Source: Bacillota bacterium (lineage in GTDB: Bacteria; Bacillota; Clostridia; Christensenellales; SZUA-584). Taken from it: a stretch of DNA of 64,000 bases. The position numbers were made by a program, and so were the translations under genes. Below, piece after piece: positions 7,982 to 15,968 of this stretch. The notes under the pieces are model-generated. The model was not told the origin of the DNA and ran no database searches. It saw only the letters and a program-made list of their open reading frames with translations. The DNA lies in assembly GCA_023406895.1 (NCBI GenBank), contig JAEXTV010000020.1:1-64000 (forward strand), read 5' to 3'. Position 1 is the stretch's first letter. Each line of letters opens with the position of its first letter.

Positions 7982-9616
7982 TCACTCACTATATTTTATG
8001 CGTTTGTTTGGCTTTGTGTTTAACTTATTTCTTTCTGTTCTGTTCTCAGTTCGTGCCATGGCGGTCATACCGGTTTGCAGCCCGTCCTGCAATACTTGAG
8101 CTTGCGCCTGCTGTGTCTCCCACTGTTTGGTTTCACTCAACAGTTCTTCGCGCATCGGAATATGTCCATCGGGTATGCGCTCAAGATATTGCCTCAGCGA
8201 AATCTGCGCTCCTTTCAGCAGATTGTCCAGCGTCTGCACCACCTGTACCTCGCTCCACATTGTAGATGGTCCCACATCCACCTTGAGCCTCATCGTGTAC
8301 GCATCAAGAACATCATCGGGCAGCGGTATAAATATGCGGTGCCCTTCCTGTTCAAGTGGAATCATACGCCCTGCGCGATAATACTGGCGGATGAAATCAA
8401 GCCAAATCATCCCGATATCCTCCACAAATGCGTAAAACCGCTCCTGCTGCGACTGCAGCGGCACCAGCGCTGCGTCCCTCGTTGCGATAAAGGCGGACGT
8501 GTTATCCGGGTTCTTCAAATTACCGAGCGTCACATCGTTCGCACCCATCATGCGCATCGTTGTCTCAAGCGTCGCGTTTAACCCGTTCCACGCGTCATAC
8601 GATGCGCCGGGCGGCATCAGATACTGCGCCGCCCCCGCGATATCACCGTTCACGGCCACCGCTCCCGCCACCTTGTTGCTCCACTCGCGAATACGTGTCC
8701 GGTCAAAAATCACCTTGGGAAAACTCATCTGCATCTGGCTTAATTGTGAAAGCGCGAGTATCTTGTTGACGAACACCTGATTCGGGATCAGCCCCGTCAC
8801 CTCAGCCACGCCATGGCACGAGTTCTTGCGTGTATCCCAGTTCATCAGGGCAATCGGGTAGCGCGAGAGCCGCGTGTCTTTGGGCGGCTGGATCACCGCG
8901 TTGCGCACGTTTTTCTCACACCAAACGTGCCCGTCCTTTTTGTACATTTTAAGCAGCACGTTGCACTTGCCCGCGTCTTCCAGCTCCACCTTTCCAAGAT
9001 CGCCCGCCGTGTATTCGTTATCCTCATCCGCCGTAATCTCATCCACATTGCCGCAGCCGTTCGCCCGTGCTTCGTCTTTCACCTTAGAAAGCAGTTCACG
9101 AAAAGCGAGTATGATATACGGCTGGCTCTGCACATCCGGGCTGTTCGGGTTGCCCGGATAAAAATTCACGTTGTCAATCAGCTGCGTCGAAATGTCACCC
9201 GTGAGTGCCTGTCCCGTTTCAAGCGATGTATCCCAGTAAAAATACTGAATATAATCGCCCGTAATCGCGGCGGCCTTCAGTCCCTCTTTTGTGAGGTAAT
9301 CCATCTTGAGACGTTCCCAGAGCATATCGCAATACTGCGACAGCTGACGAGCGTAAATGCCGATATCGCCGCCGTCGCTCACACCCTCCGCGAAGAACTT
9401 GAGCTTGAGCCGTCTGTCCGTTACCGCCGCGATCTTCCAGGCCGATGCATACCGGATGAAATTGACCACCGGCGTCGGCAGCCCTTCGTGCGGAATGCCC
9501 ACCCACTGGTCTCCGGCGTAAAACCGTTCGTTCAGGTCCACTGTGTGGTAAAGGCCGATGCGCGCTTTGTAGTCAATGCCCTGCTCGTACTCCTTCCAAA
9601 CCTGCGTGCTGCTCAT
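7982..9616 (-). CDS. Phage portal protein
   Basis: A 544-residue protein with features of podovirus-type portals: an early FYAGDQWVGIP segment, the GDYIQYFYWD and PIALMNWDTRKNSCHGVAEV region, the ALSQLSQMQMSFPKVIFDR helix, and a GNLKNPDNTSAFIATRDAA segment typical of portals in this group, followed by a long C-terminal helical barrel. It would form the dodecameric DNA channel at one capsid vertex. The ATG at 9616 overlaps the stop of the small upstream gene (ATGA), so the two are translationally coupled. Normally the large terminase precedes the portal; here only a 65-residue membrane protein does. Confidence 0.85.
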   Translation of the reverse strand: MSSTQVWKEYEQGIDYKARIGLYHTVDLNERFYAGDQWVGIPHEGLPTPVVNFIRYASAWKIAAVTDRRLKLKFFAEGVSDGGDIGIYARQLSQYCDMLWERLKMDYLTKEGLKAAAITGDYIQYFYWDTSLETGQALTGDISTQLIDNVNFYPGNPNSPDVQSQPYIILAFRELLSKVKDEARANGCGNVDEITADEDNEYTAGDLGKVELEDAGKCNVLLKMYKKDGHVWCEKNVRNAVIQPPKDTRLSRYPIALMNWDTRKNSCHGVAEVTGLIPNQVFVNKILALSQLSQMQMSFPKVIFDRTRIREWSNKVAGAVAVNGDIAGAAQYLMPPGASYDAWNGLNATLETTMRMMGANDVTLGNLKNPDNTSAFIATRDAALVPLQSQQERFYAFVEDIGMIWLDFIRQYYRAGRMIPLEQEGHRIFIPLPDDVLDAYTMRLKVDVGPSTMWSEVQVVQTLDNLLKGAQISLRQYLERIPDGHIPMREELLSETKQWETQQAQAQVLQDGLQTGMTAMARTENRTERNKLNTKPNKRIKYSE

Positions 9617-9810
9617 ATGCGTTCACCGTACGGGTCATAATCGAGAATCGCCTCATATTTTTTCATGAGAGCGTCCTGTTGTTGAACCGCGGTTCCGGCA
9701 TCAACGCCATGCGGTTTTTTCACTTTTGATTTTAGCCCCAGCCCATAACCAATCAGCCCTGCCGCTGTCATCAGCAATACAATTGCTGCGCCGAAAAAAA
9801 GCTGTGCCAT
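9613..9810 (-). CDS. Small phage membrane protein
   Basis: A 65-residue protein with one N-terminal membrane helix (LFFGAAIVLLMTAAGLIGYG) and a basic then acidic tail ending DYDPYGERI. The start at ATG 9810 is chosen because AAGGAGGGG lies at good spacing; an upstream in-frame ATG at 9897 has no site. The gene overlaps the portal start by 4 nt. It is the first gene of the visible cassette. The function is unknown; small membrane proteins next to portals are seen in several phages. Confidence 0.55.
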   Translation of the reverse strand: MAQLFFGAAIVLLMTAAGLIGYGLGLKSKVKKPHGVDAGTAVQQQDALMKKYEAILDYDPYGERI

Positions 9811-10375
9811 CTCATTCCCCTCCTTATTCTTTTTCAGGCATAAGAAAAGAGCGCTGTTATCTGCGCCCTTGCCGCCTTCAATTCCTGTTCTTGTCATGCA
9901 AGGCGATGCATCCCATGGCTCCTATGAAGCCCCTTCACTTGCCATGCTGAGCGCAGCGAAGCATCCCACAGCACTTGCTTTGTTCTGAGGATGCAAATGC
10001 AATGCCTTGCTTTCTTTCTCATGGGATTCGTGAAGCCTTTTTAGCTCAGTCTGCCGGTTTGGCCCCTACCCAGCACCAGCCCCTTCGCTTGTCATGCTGA
10101 GCGCAGCGAAGCATCCCATGGCGGCATCCTATTGCTTCCTCTTTTGTATGCAGATACATTGCCTCGCTTGCCATCTCATGAAGATTAGCAAAAGTCATTA
10201 AATCGATCGGCAATCACTCAACCGCTTTTCTTATATCTCGTTGTGGTCATTTTTCCATATCCATCGGCTCATAATCGCTCATTGTTAAATTGCGCACAGT
10301 TTTCCAGTATGCTATAATTTTCTTTGTACTCCATGATTAATGTTCTAAATACCTATTTCTAATTTCAAGATATAT
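9811..10375. repeat. Intergenic stretch with GTCATGCTGAGCG repeats
   Basis: No gene is seen. The stretch contains two clear copies of a CATGCTGAGCGCAGCGAAGCATCCCA motif (near 9939 and 10095) and weaker fragments, related to the repeat array at 39933-40843. This marks the boundary between the phage cassette and host genes: no terminase, integrase or other phage gene lies here. The right end has a promoter for the next gene. Confidence 0.6.
10290..10318 (+). promoter_or_regulatory. Promoter, extended -10
   Basis: TTGCGC at 10290-10295, a 17-nt spacer, TGC and TATAAT at 10313-10318. The perfect -10 hexamer with an upstream TGn compensates for a weak -35 box. It is about 60 nt upstream of the membrane protein gene beginning at 10376/10385. 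Confidence 0.55.
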
Positions 10376-11167
10376 GTGAGGCTTATGAATAATCAGCCGA
10401 CTTTAAAAGAATATATCTTATATAGCAGCGACAACGTTGTTATGGGACGCGGCGAACAGTTCTTTTTAATGAAGCTTAGCAAAAGCTTGGTTTATAAGAT
10501 TCTAAAAGCGCTGCTTTATATATTTTTCGGGATGGCTATTCCCCTTGCCAGTCATATTTCATGGTATAATTTTTCCTTTGATATGTTTGTTCTATGGCAG
10601 CTGATGCTGTTAATATTTAAAAAGTTCGAGTACCAGCGCAGCAACTATGAAATTATAAAATCAAATGATGTTGAATATCATAAAGATATCAGTTGGCTTC
10701 TCACCCGTAAAAAAAGAGATATTATCGTGCCGAAGCTATTTCTAGGCGTTATTTTGGTCTTTCTTATTGCAAATTCATTCACGGCATTATATATCAGAAG
10801 CCTCTGCGAGAACCAGTTTAACCTCTACAATATGAATTTGTCCGTTTCAGGTGATGATGACAAAGAAGTGCGAATTATGGATTGCGAAGAACTATCGGAG
10901 CTTCATTTTTCTGATCAGCCGGTTACTCATTTATATTTAAATGTCAAAATGTCGGGAAAGCCGATATCATTTCATTTCAAACTGAACGGCCACCCAATAA
11001 CAGACCTTGTTTATAATGAAAGATATATAGGCTGGATCTGGAGTGAGTATGTTTTCGAACAGTATTATTTCATATCATATGATGTAAACAGCCTGCCGAA
11101 CAATTCCGTCCTTGAAATCAGCAGCGGGTCCTTCAGCCGCCAATGGATTATTAAAACAATCGAATAA
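10376..11167 (+). CDS. Membrane protein of unknown function
   Basis: A 263-residue protein. Two hydrophobic segments lie near residues 38-78 (ILKALLYIFFGMAIPLASH and FDMFVLWQLMLLIF) and a third at about 118-138 (LFLGVILVFLIANSFTALYI), followed by a roughly 125-residue soluble, beta-rich domain probably outside the membrane. The codon use and base composition are AT-rich compared with neighbours. GTG 10376 is the longest start; ATG 10385 is equally plausible because the ribosome binding site is weak. No family is recognised. It is a single gene with its own promoter and a terminator. Confidence 0.6.
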   Translation: MRLMNNQPTLKEYILYSSDNVVMGRGEQFFLMKLSKSLVYKILKALLYIFFGMAIPLASHISWYNFSFDMFVLWQLMLLIFKKFEYQRSNYEIIKSNDVEYHKDISWLLTRKKRDIIVPKLFLGVILVFLIANSFTALYIRSLCENQFNLYNMNLSVSGDDDKEVRIMDCEELSELHFSDQPVTHLYLNVKMSGKPISFHFKLNGHPITDLVYNERYIGWIWSEYVFEQYYFISYDVNSLPNNSVLEISSGSFSRQWIIKTIE

Positions 11168-11177
11168 TTCTTATACA

Positions 11178-11208
11178 AACAAAAAGCCCGCAGCTGCGAG
11201 CTTTGTTC
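11178..11208. terminator. Bidirectional terminator between convergent genes
   Basis: AAAGC-CCGCAGCTGCGA-GCTTT forms a stem with the palindromic core CGCAGCTGCG, flanked by A-rich and T-rich sequence on both sides. It lies between the converging membrane protein gene (plus) and the nitroreductase gene (minus). Confidence 0.6.
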
Positions 11209-11211
11209 TTC

Positions 11212-11775
11212 CTAAAATGTGCCGGTGTATGTCACCACATCCATCTTTCGCTGCGGAACAGGCGCATCTTCCTTTGCCTTATAGCCAAATACCGCCGCCT
11301 GCTGCGGCAGCAATCCCTCGGGCACACCGAGCCTTCTCATGAGGTCATCATCTTTGAATATGAGTTTCACAAAGCCCATCCAGCATGAGCCAATCCCAAG
11401 GCTCTGGGCCTCCAGCATCATGTTCTCCATCGCCGCCGAGCAGTCCACCTCGCCGGACGCGGATTCTGCTTGCGTTGATACGATAATCAGCGCCGGCGCT
11501 TTGTGCGTCACATCCAAATGAGGGTTCTGCCCCATCTTGCTCATCCAGTCGATCGGCACCTGCGTCATCGCCTGCTTCGTTTTTATGTTTACCTCGTCGA
11601 GCAGAGCCCTGTCCTGCACCACGCTAAAGTGCCACGGCTGCTGATTGCATCCGGTCGGCGCGTAGATTCCCGCCTCCACAATTGCCTTCAGTTCCTCTTT
11701 CTTAAGCGTCTCGCTTTTGTACGCGCGCACGCTGCGTCTGCTTTTAATCACATTCAAAATATCGTTCATATCCAC
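11212..11775 (-). CDS. Nitroreductase family protein
   Basis: A 187-residue FMN-dependent oxidoreductase-type protein. The typical N-terminal IKSRRSVRAYKSE, the GIYAPTGCNQQPWHF loop, and a C-terminal LGIGSCWMGFVKL segment are conserved features of the family that binds FMN at a dimer interface and uses NAD(P)H to reduce nitroaromatics, quinones or related substrates. The physiological substrate cannot be told from sequence. It is monocistronic, convergent with the gene on its left and separated from the DHA2 exporter by about 240 nt. Confidence 0.88.
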   Translation of the reverse strand: MDMNDILNVIKSRRSVRAYKSETLKKEELKAIVEAGIYAPTGCNQQPWHFSVVQDRALLDEVNIKTKQAMTQVPIDWMSKMGQNPHLDVTHKAPALIIVSTQAESASGEVDCSAAMENMMLEAQSLGIGSCWMGFVKLIFKDDDLMRRLGVPEGLLPQQAAVFGYKAKEDAPVPQRKMDVVTYTGTF

Positions 11776-11892
11776 CCCTCCGAATCGTCATATAAACACA
11801 TTATACGGTTTTGATTTTTAATTGAATACCATAATTTTATAAGTTATTTCAAGTATCCCCAAACGGCTTTTACAAATGTCCCCGCAACAGAA

Positions 11893-11915
11893 AAGGCTGG
11901 CATAAGCGCCAGCCC
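11893..11915 (-). terminator. Intrinsic terminator of the DHA2 exporter gene
   Basis: Read on the minus strand, GGCTGGCG-CTTA-TGCCAGCC is followed by TTTTCT. It lies about 105 nt downstream of the exporter stop codon. An open reading frame across this place (11844-12050) is explained by the hairpin and by an intergenic repeat at 11925-11965 (GGCTGTCACCAACAGGTGGC), not by a gene. Confidence 0.65.
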
Positions 11916-12018
11916 GACAGCTGCTTCAGCTCCCTCTTTAACAAGGCTGTCACCAACAGGTGGCTGGGGAATGCAAATGGTACGAGCCGAATGCACCTCT
12001 GTCACATCCGCCAGCCTC

Positions 12019-13464
12019 CTATTCTTGTTCCGCCGCCGTCCGTCCAGCACTCATGTCAACCTGGGGCTGAACATTCTGCTTAATCAGTGATGCCGTCATC
12101 GATAAAAGGGCCACCACCGCCGCCGCAATAAACGTGAAATGCAACGCACTAATAAATGCGTTGTTTTGCAGCAGCTCGCCCGTCTGCCCCTGCGCCATTA
12201 GCGCGGCTGTCGCATTGCTCTCAAACGTTGAAAACAGCGCGCCTGATACCGCCACCCCGAGGCACATGCCGATGTTACGCATCGTCGCGAGCGTTCCCGA
12301 AGCCGTGCCCCGGTTCGCCAAAGGTACGCTGCCCATTATCGCACTGTTGTTGGGCGTTTGGAACATCCCGAACCCAAGCCCGGTCACAACCATCGCCGCA
12401 ACCATATAAATCACCGTCGAATTCGCTTGCAGGAAGCTCAGCATAAAGAGCCCGCACGCCATCAGCAGCGCACCAAATGCGCTGATATACTTGCTGCCCG
12501 CCTTGTCGGAAATGCTCCCGCTGATGGGCGCGATGCACATTGTGGCGAGCGGCATCGGCAGATAGATGAGTCCGCTCGTCATGGCGGAAAACCCCCGAAG
12601 GTTTTCCAGATAGAACGGTGCGAGAAACACCATGATGAACTGTGCCATATAGATGAAAACAGCGGCGGCATTGCTGGCCGCAAACGTCCGGTTTTTGAAG
12701 AAGCGGACATTGAGCATCGGATGCCTGCGCTTTAATTCAAACAGCACGAAAGCCACAATGAGCAGCAGCCCCGCCGCGATCAGCGAGAGAAAAAGCAGCG
12801 GCGGAATTTCATAATCGCCCGATAAGCTGAGCGGCATCAGTATCAGCAGCAGCGCAAAGAAAATCATCACACTGCCGGCAATGTCAAACGGTACAGCCGT
12901 TCTTTTTTCATCCTTCGGTATGTTTTTGCGCACGAGCAGCAGCCCGATGACGCCAATCGGAATATTGATGAAGAATATGCTCTGCCAGCCAAGCAGTGTG
13001 GAGAGCGTGCCGCCCACCACCGGCCCGGCGCTGAGGCCCAGCGCCACCGCAATCGCCGTCACGCTGAGCGCCTTGCCCCTGCGTTCGGGCGGCACCGCGT
13101 TCGTGATAATCGCGGGAGCCGTGGAAAACAGCATGCCCGCGCCGATGGCCTGAATCACGCGGCAGGCAATCAGCATGCCAATGTTGAAGGACAGCCCGCA
13201 CAACAGCGACCCGGCGGTGAATATCATAAACCCGGTCATATAAACCTTTTTGTGCCCGTACATATCCGCGATACGCCCGTACATCAGCAACAGGCTGCTC
13301 ACCACAAGCAGATATGCTGTGACGATCCATTCCACCATCGAAAGCGATATGCCGAAGTCCGCGCGTATCAACGGCATGGCAAGGTTCACGACACCCGAAT
13401 CAAGCGAAGACATAAACGTGCCGACACCGACCGAGAGCATAATGGCCTTTGTTTTCTTGTCCAT
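12019..13464 (-). CDS. MFS drug exporter, DHA2 (14-TM) family
   Basis: A 481-residue polytopic membrane protein with about 14 hydrophobic segments. The motif A region (YGRIADMYGHKKVY, loop 2-3), GCRVIQAIGAGMLFSTAPAII type motif B and ALGLSAGPVVGGTL type motif C identify a proton-coupled drug exporter of the EmrB/QacA group. A divergent TetR-family gene and two matching operators, one over the likely transcription start, indicate repression by that regulator and induction by its ligand, possibly the exported compound. The substrate is not predictable. ATG 13464 is preceded by AAGGAAG. Confidence 0.88.
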   Translation of the reverse strand: MDKKTKAIMLSVGVGTFMSSLDSGVVNLAMPLIRADFGISLSMVEWIVTAYLLVVSSLLLMYGRIADMYGHKKVYMTGFMIFTAGSLLCGLSFNIGMLIACRVIQAIGAGMLFSTAPAIITNAVPPERRGKALSVTAIAVALGLSAGPVVGGTLSTLLGWQSIFFINIPIGVIGLLLVRKNIPKDEKRTAVPFDIAGSVMIFFALLLILMPLSLSGDYEIPPLLFLSLIAAGLLLIVAFVLFELKRRHPMLNVRFFKNRTFAASNAAAVFIYMAQFIMVFLAPFYLENLRGFSAMTSGLIYLPMPLATMCIAPISGSISDKAGSKYISAFGALLMACGLFMLSFLQANSTVIYMVAAMVVTGLGFGMFQTPNNSAIMGSVPLANRGTASGTLATMRNIGMCLGVAVSGALFSTFESNATAALMAQGQTGELLQNNAFISALHFTFIAAAVVALLSMTASLIKQNVQPQVDMSAGRTAAEQE

Positions 13465-13495
13465 TGAACTTCCTTTCCCAAAAGTGTAAACTTTT

Positions 13496-13511
13496 ATGAG
13501 TATTTACTCAT
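13496..13511. promoter_or_regulatory. TetR-type operator 1
   Basis: Perfect inverted repeat ATGAGT-ATTT-ACTCAT. It lies just downstream of the exporter -10 box (minus strand), so repressor binding would block transcription initiation. Its TGAG-N6-CTCA core is identical in half-site and spacing to operator 2. Confidence 0.7.
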
Positions 13512-13519
13512 TTTTTATT

Positions 13520-13548
13520 ATCATATTCTGGAGAATTCATTTTGTCAA
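13520..13548 (-). promoter_or_regulatory. Promoter of the DHA2 exporter gene
   Basis: Minus strand TTGACA (13548-13543), exactly 17 nt, then TATGAT (13525-13520). It is a near-consensus housekeeping promoter, flanked on both sides by the TGAG-N6-CTCA operators. Confidence 0.8.
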
Positions 13549-13554
13549 TACACA

Positions 13555-13574
13555 ACATGAGCTTTTGCTCATGT
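13555..13574. promoter_or_regulatory. TetR-type operator 2
   Basis: Perfect inverted repeat ACATGAGC-TTTT-GCTCATGT. It lies between the -35 boxes of the two divergent promoters, 6 nt from the exporter -35 box and 4 nt from the regulator -35 box, so one bound repressor could control both directions. Confidence 0.7.
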
Positions 13575-13578
13575 TTTA

Positions 13579-13607
13579 TTGACTTTATCGATCCATCCAT
13601 CTAAAAT
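13579..13607 (+). promoter_or_regulatory. Promoter of the TetR-family gene
   Basis: TTGACT at 13579-13584, 17-nt spacer, TAAAAT at 13602-13607. The leader to the start codon at 13788 would be about 175 nt long and holds no convincing gene. Confidence 0.65.
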
Positions 13608-13787
13608 AGATACAAGTAAGCAATAATTTTATGAGTATGAATAGCATTGCGGGCGGGTTTCGTCATCGGCAAAAGCGAAATCGAAAAATAGCGGCGCAGA
13701 TACGGAACTTCAGCAACACGGCAGAATCGCAAGTCAGCCGTCACGATAGCCAAATGAATCAGCGTTTACCAAAGGAGTTTATAACAA

Positions 13788-14435
13788 ATGAAGCCTCAAA
13801 AACCGGCTGCACCCGCAAAGCCAAGCCAACCGCATGCGCCGCGAAAGCCCAAGCAAACGCGCAGCATACAAACGAAAGAAAAGATACTCGACGCGGCGTT
13901 AGAGCTGTTCTGCGAAAAGGGTTATTACAAAACAACCACCAATGAGATTGCCCAACGGGCTGGCGTTTCTATCGGCAGCCTTTATTCATATTTCAAAGAC
14001 AAAGATACGGTTTTTCTTGAGATCCTCGAAAAATACCATCAGAAGTTCAACAATGCCAAAAGCGAGCTGCTCGCCGACCTTGATCTGATGCGCAGCGATA
14101 TTAGGCAGTGGCTGAGGGCGCTTATTGACATTTTGATTAAAGTGCATGAAGAATCGCGCGAGCTTAACCGCGAGCTCACCGTGCTGTCTTTTTACAATCC
14201 CCAAGTCGCGCAAATTCTCGATCAAAACATACAAAGAACGATGAAGTCCTCCATCGGCTTTTTTCTTTCTCTTCAGGAAGGTCTTAAGGTTAAGGATATC
14301 GAAGCGGCGGCTGTGATTTCGTTTGATCTGATTTCGGCCACGGTCGACCGCATCGTTTTCGGCAAATCCGACATCGACCGAAGCCGTCTCATCGATGCGG
14401 TGATTGATATGCTGTATAAGTACTACATGGAATGA
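13788..14435 (+). CDS. TetR/AcrR family transcriptional regulator
   Basis: A 215-residue one-component repressor. After a proline/lysine-rich, probably flexible N-terminus (residues 1-25) comes a TetR N-terminal domain: TKEKILDAALELFCEKGYY, then the helix-turn-helix TTNEIAQRAGVSIGSLYSYF and KDKDTVF. The remaining helical domain would bind a ligand and dimerise. It is divergent from the DHA2 exporter gene and shares operators with it, so it most likely represses both that gene and itself. AAAGGAG lies 9 nt before ATG 13788. The 25-residue basic extension before the DNA-binding domain is longer than usual. Confidence 0.88.
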   Translation: MKPQKPAAPAKPSQPHAPRKPKQTRSIQTKEKILDAALELFCEKGYYKTTTNEIAQRAGVSIGSLYSYFKDKDTVFLEILEKYHQKFNNAKSELLADLDLMRSDIRQWLRALIDILIKVHEESRELNRELTVLSFYNPQVAQILDQNIQRTMKSSIGFFLSLQEGLKVKDIEAAAVISFDLISATVDRIVFGKSDIDRSRLIDAVIDMLYKYYME

Positions 14436-14480
14436 GTTGCTTTACCAACCAATGAATCTCTATCTTACATCTCCAATATA

Positions 14481-14489
14481 TGCTATAAT
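14481..14489 (+). promoter_or_regulatory. Extended -10 promoter element
   Basis: TGC-TATAAT upstream of the small PH-domain-like gene, 36 nt before its ATG. The -35 region (TATCTT at 17 nt) is poor, so this is called from the extended -10 alone. Confidence 0.45.
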
Positions 14490-14524
14490 CATACAATAAA
14501 AAATTAACTCCGAGGTATCCTATT

Positions 14525-14935
14525 ATGAGTAAAAAAGCGAGTCTGATCATTGCCGCCCTCATTATCGTCGTCGTTGCCGTTGTCGTCGGCGTCATGATGC
14601 TGGGCGACAGCAAGGCCTCAACATATGAGATCAAAGACGGGAATCTCGTCATTACCAGTTCGTTTGGAACCTCTGTGCCACTGAGCGAAATCACTGCTCT
14701 GGAGCTCACCGATACCGTGCCAGATATCAAGACCAAAACAAACGGGGCCGGCCTCGGCAGCATGTACAAGGGCGAGTTCCTGCTCACCGACGGCAGCAAA
14801 GCGCGACTTTATATCGATGCAAAAATGCCTCCGTTCATTCGCTTCGTACAGGGCGATACGGTGTTCTATCTCAATTCGGATTCAGCCGAAGCCACGCAAA
14901 GCTTTTTTGCTGAGTTGGAGGCCGCCGTCAGTTAA
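14525..14935 (+). CDS. Membrane-anchored PH-like domain protein
   Basis: A 136-residue protein with one strongly hydrophobic N-terminal helix (residues 7-26) and a C-terminal domain of about 95 residues (YEIKDGNLVITSSFGTSVPLSEI, KGEFLLTDGSKARLYIDA, DTVFYLNSDSAEATQSFF). The pattern of strands ending with a helix and the phrase PLSEITALEL are typical of bacterial PH-like (bPH) domains found behind membrane helices. The function of this family is unclear. The next gene follows 37 nt later on the same strand and also encodes a membrane protein, so they are probably cotranscribed. Confidence 0.6.
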   Translation: MSKKASLIIAALIIVVVAVVVGVMMLGDSKASTYEIKDGNLVITSSFGTSVPLSEITALELTDTVPDIKTKTNGAGLGSMYKGEFLLTDGSKARLYIDAKMPPFIRFVQGDTVFYLNSDSAEATQSFFAELEAAVS

Positions 14936-14972
14936 CCTGAAATCCAAGCAGCTTATCTTTATGGAGGGTTAA

Positions 14973-15695
14973 ATGGATAATATGGGTGCGTCCATAACAG
15001 GACGCCGAGTCGGTGCATTTTTGGTCGATAGTTTTATCTTTTCGATAGTTTGCATTTTTCCCTTTATCACCTATATTTTGAGTATAGACAATACAAGCCA
15101 TTTTTTCCTTATCTTCTACTCTCTCTATTTTGCCTGCATACTATTTTTTGCTCTTAAAGATGTATTCGGCAGAAGCTTTGGCAAATGGCTGTTCGGTCTT
15201 GGTTTGATAAACGTTGATGATCCGCAGCAAAAACCTACCGTATTGCGCCGCATATTGCGGAACCTGACCGTTTTTATATGGCCGGTGGAAGCCATAGTGA
15301 TGCTGCGAAACATTGACAGGCGACGTCTTGGCGACAGGTTGGGGCATACAATGGTGGTTTCCGTCGGCAGAAGAAAACGTCCTATGCTGATCGGAGTCCT
15401 TGTTTTTATGCTATTCTTCTCAATCCTCTTTCTGTCAATCACTCAGCTAATAAGGAACGACGGTTCGTATAAGGCCGCCACAGAATATATAAGGCAAAAC
15501 GACAGAATCACCGATGTAATCGGTCACATCGAAAGCTTTGGCGCTTTCCCCTCCGGAAGCCTGAGCACATCTAATGGTCATGGATCCGCAGACCTGAACA
15601 TTTATGTTCACGGCACCAAAGGGGATTTAACTGTTCAAGTGGAACTGACAAAAACCCCGAGTACTGATTGGACTGTCGATCATATCTCATTTTGA
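14973..15695 (+). CDS. RDD family membrane protein with Coa1-like C-terminal domain
   Basis: A 240-residue protein. Residues about 8-130 form an RDD domain: GRRVGAFLVDSFIF at the start, three membrane helices, then GRSFGKWLFGL and DRRRLGDRLGHTMV. A further helix (about 137-157) leads to an extracytoplasmic domain of about 80 residues (YKAATEYIRQNDRITDVIG, GSADLNIYVHGTKGDLTVQV, WTVDHISF) that resembles the Coa1/TIM21-type small domain used in several bacterial membrane proteins. Function unknown. GGAGGG lies 7 nt before the ATG. A terminator follows at once. Confidence 0.75.
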   Translation: MDNMGASITGRRVGAFLVDSFIFSIVCIFPFITYILSIDNTSHFFLIFYSLYFACILFFALKDVFGRSFGKWLFGLGLINVDDPQQKPTVLRRILRNLTVFIWPVEAIVMLRNIDRRRLGDRLGHTMVVSVGRRKRPMLIGVLVFMLFFSILFLSITQLIRNDGSYKAATEYIRQNDRITDVIGHIESFGAFPSGSLSTSNGHGSADLNIYVHGTKGDLTVQVELTKTPSTDWTVDHISF

Positions 15696-15697
15696 AT

Positions 15698-15737
15698 ATA
15701 AAAAAACAAACATGGCCATCGCTGTGCTTGTTTTTTT
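15698..15737 (+). terminator. Intrinsic terminator after the RDD gene
   Basis: An A-rich left arm (AAAAAACAAACA) pairs with TGCTTGTTTTTTT through a GGCC-containing loop. It begins right after the RDD gene stop codon. Confidence 0.6.
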
Positions 15738-15900
15738 GCAGATAATGATCGACATGTTATTGTCGCAAAACACGTTTGGTGTTCCAAACCACCGCATAGT
15801 GGACATAGGATATAGTGCGAAACATATTCTTTTCTGCTGCCTATTCACTTCGCCATACCCTCATGCGATAGCGGAGTCACGGCTATCGAATATTTTTTAA

Positions 15901-15931
15901 TAACATTATAGCGAAGCGGAGCTTAATGTTC
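15901..15931. terminator. Hairpin downstream of the ABC-2 operon
   Basis: AACATTA pairs with TAATGTT around a GC-rich centre (TAGCGAAGCGGAGCT). It lies about 40 nt beyond the last gene of the minus-strand ABC operon and after two TAAT-like sequences. It could be its terminator, although the U-tract is poor. Confidence 0.35.
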
Positions 15932-15968
15932 CGTCAAATGTATAAGCGGCTCATCGCCTCTGATTCGC

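Noticed and set aside
8813..9640. Plus-strand 275-residue frame
   Set aside because: Shadow of the portal gene; no ribosome binding site and unnatural composition.
11844..12050. 68-residue minus-strand frame downstream of the exporter
   Set aside because: It covers a transcription terminator and an intergenic family-A repeat and has no site.
13631..13945. Frame upstream of the TetR gene
   Set aside because: It overlaps the regulator N-terminus in another frame; the regulator start has a much better ribosome binding site.
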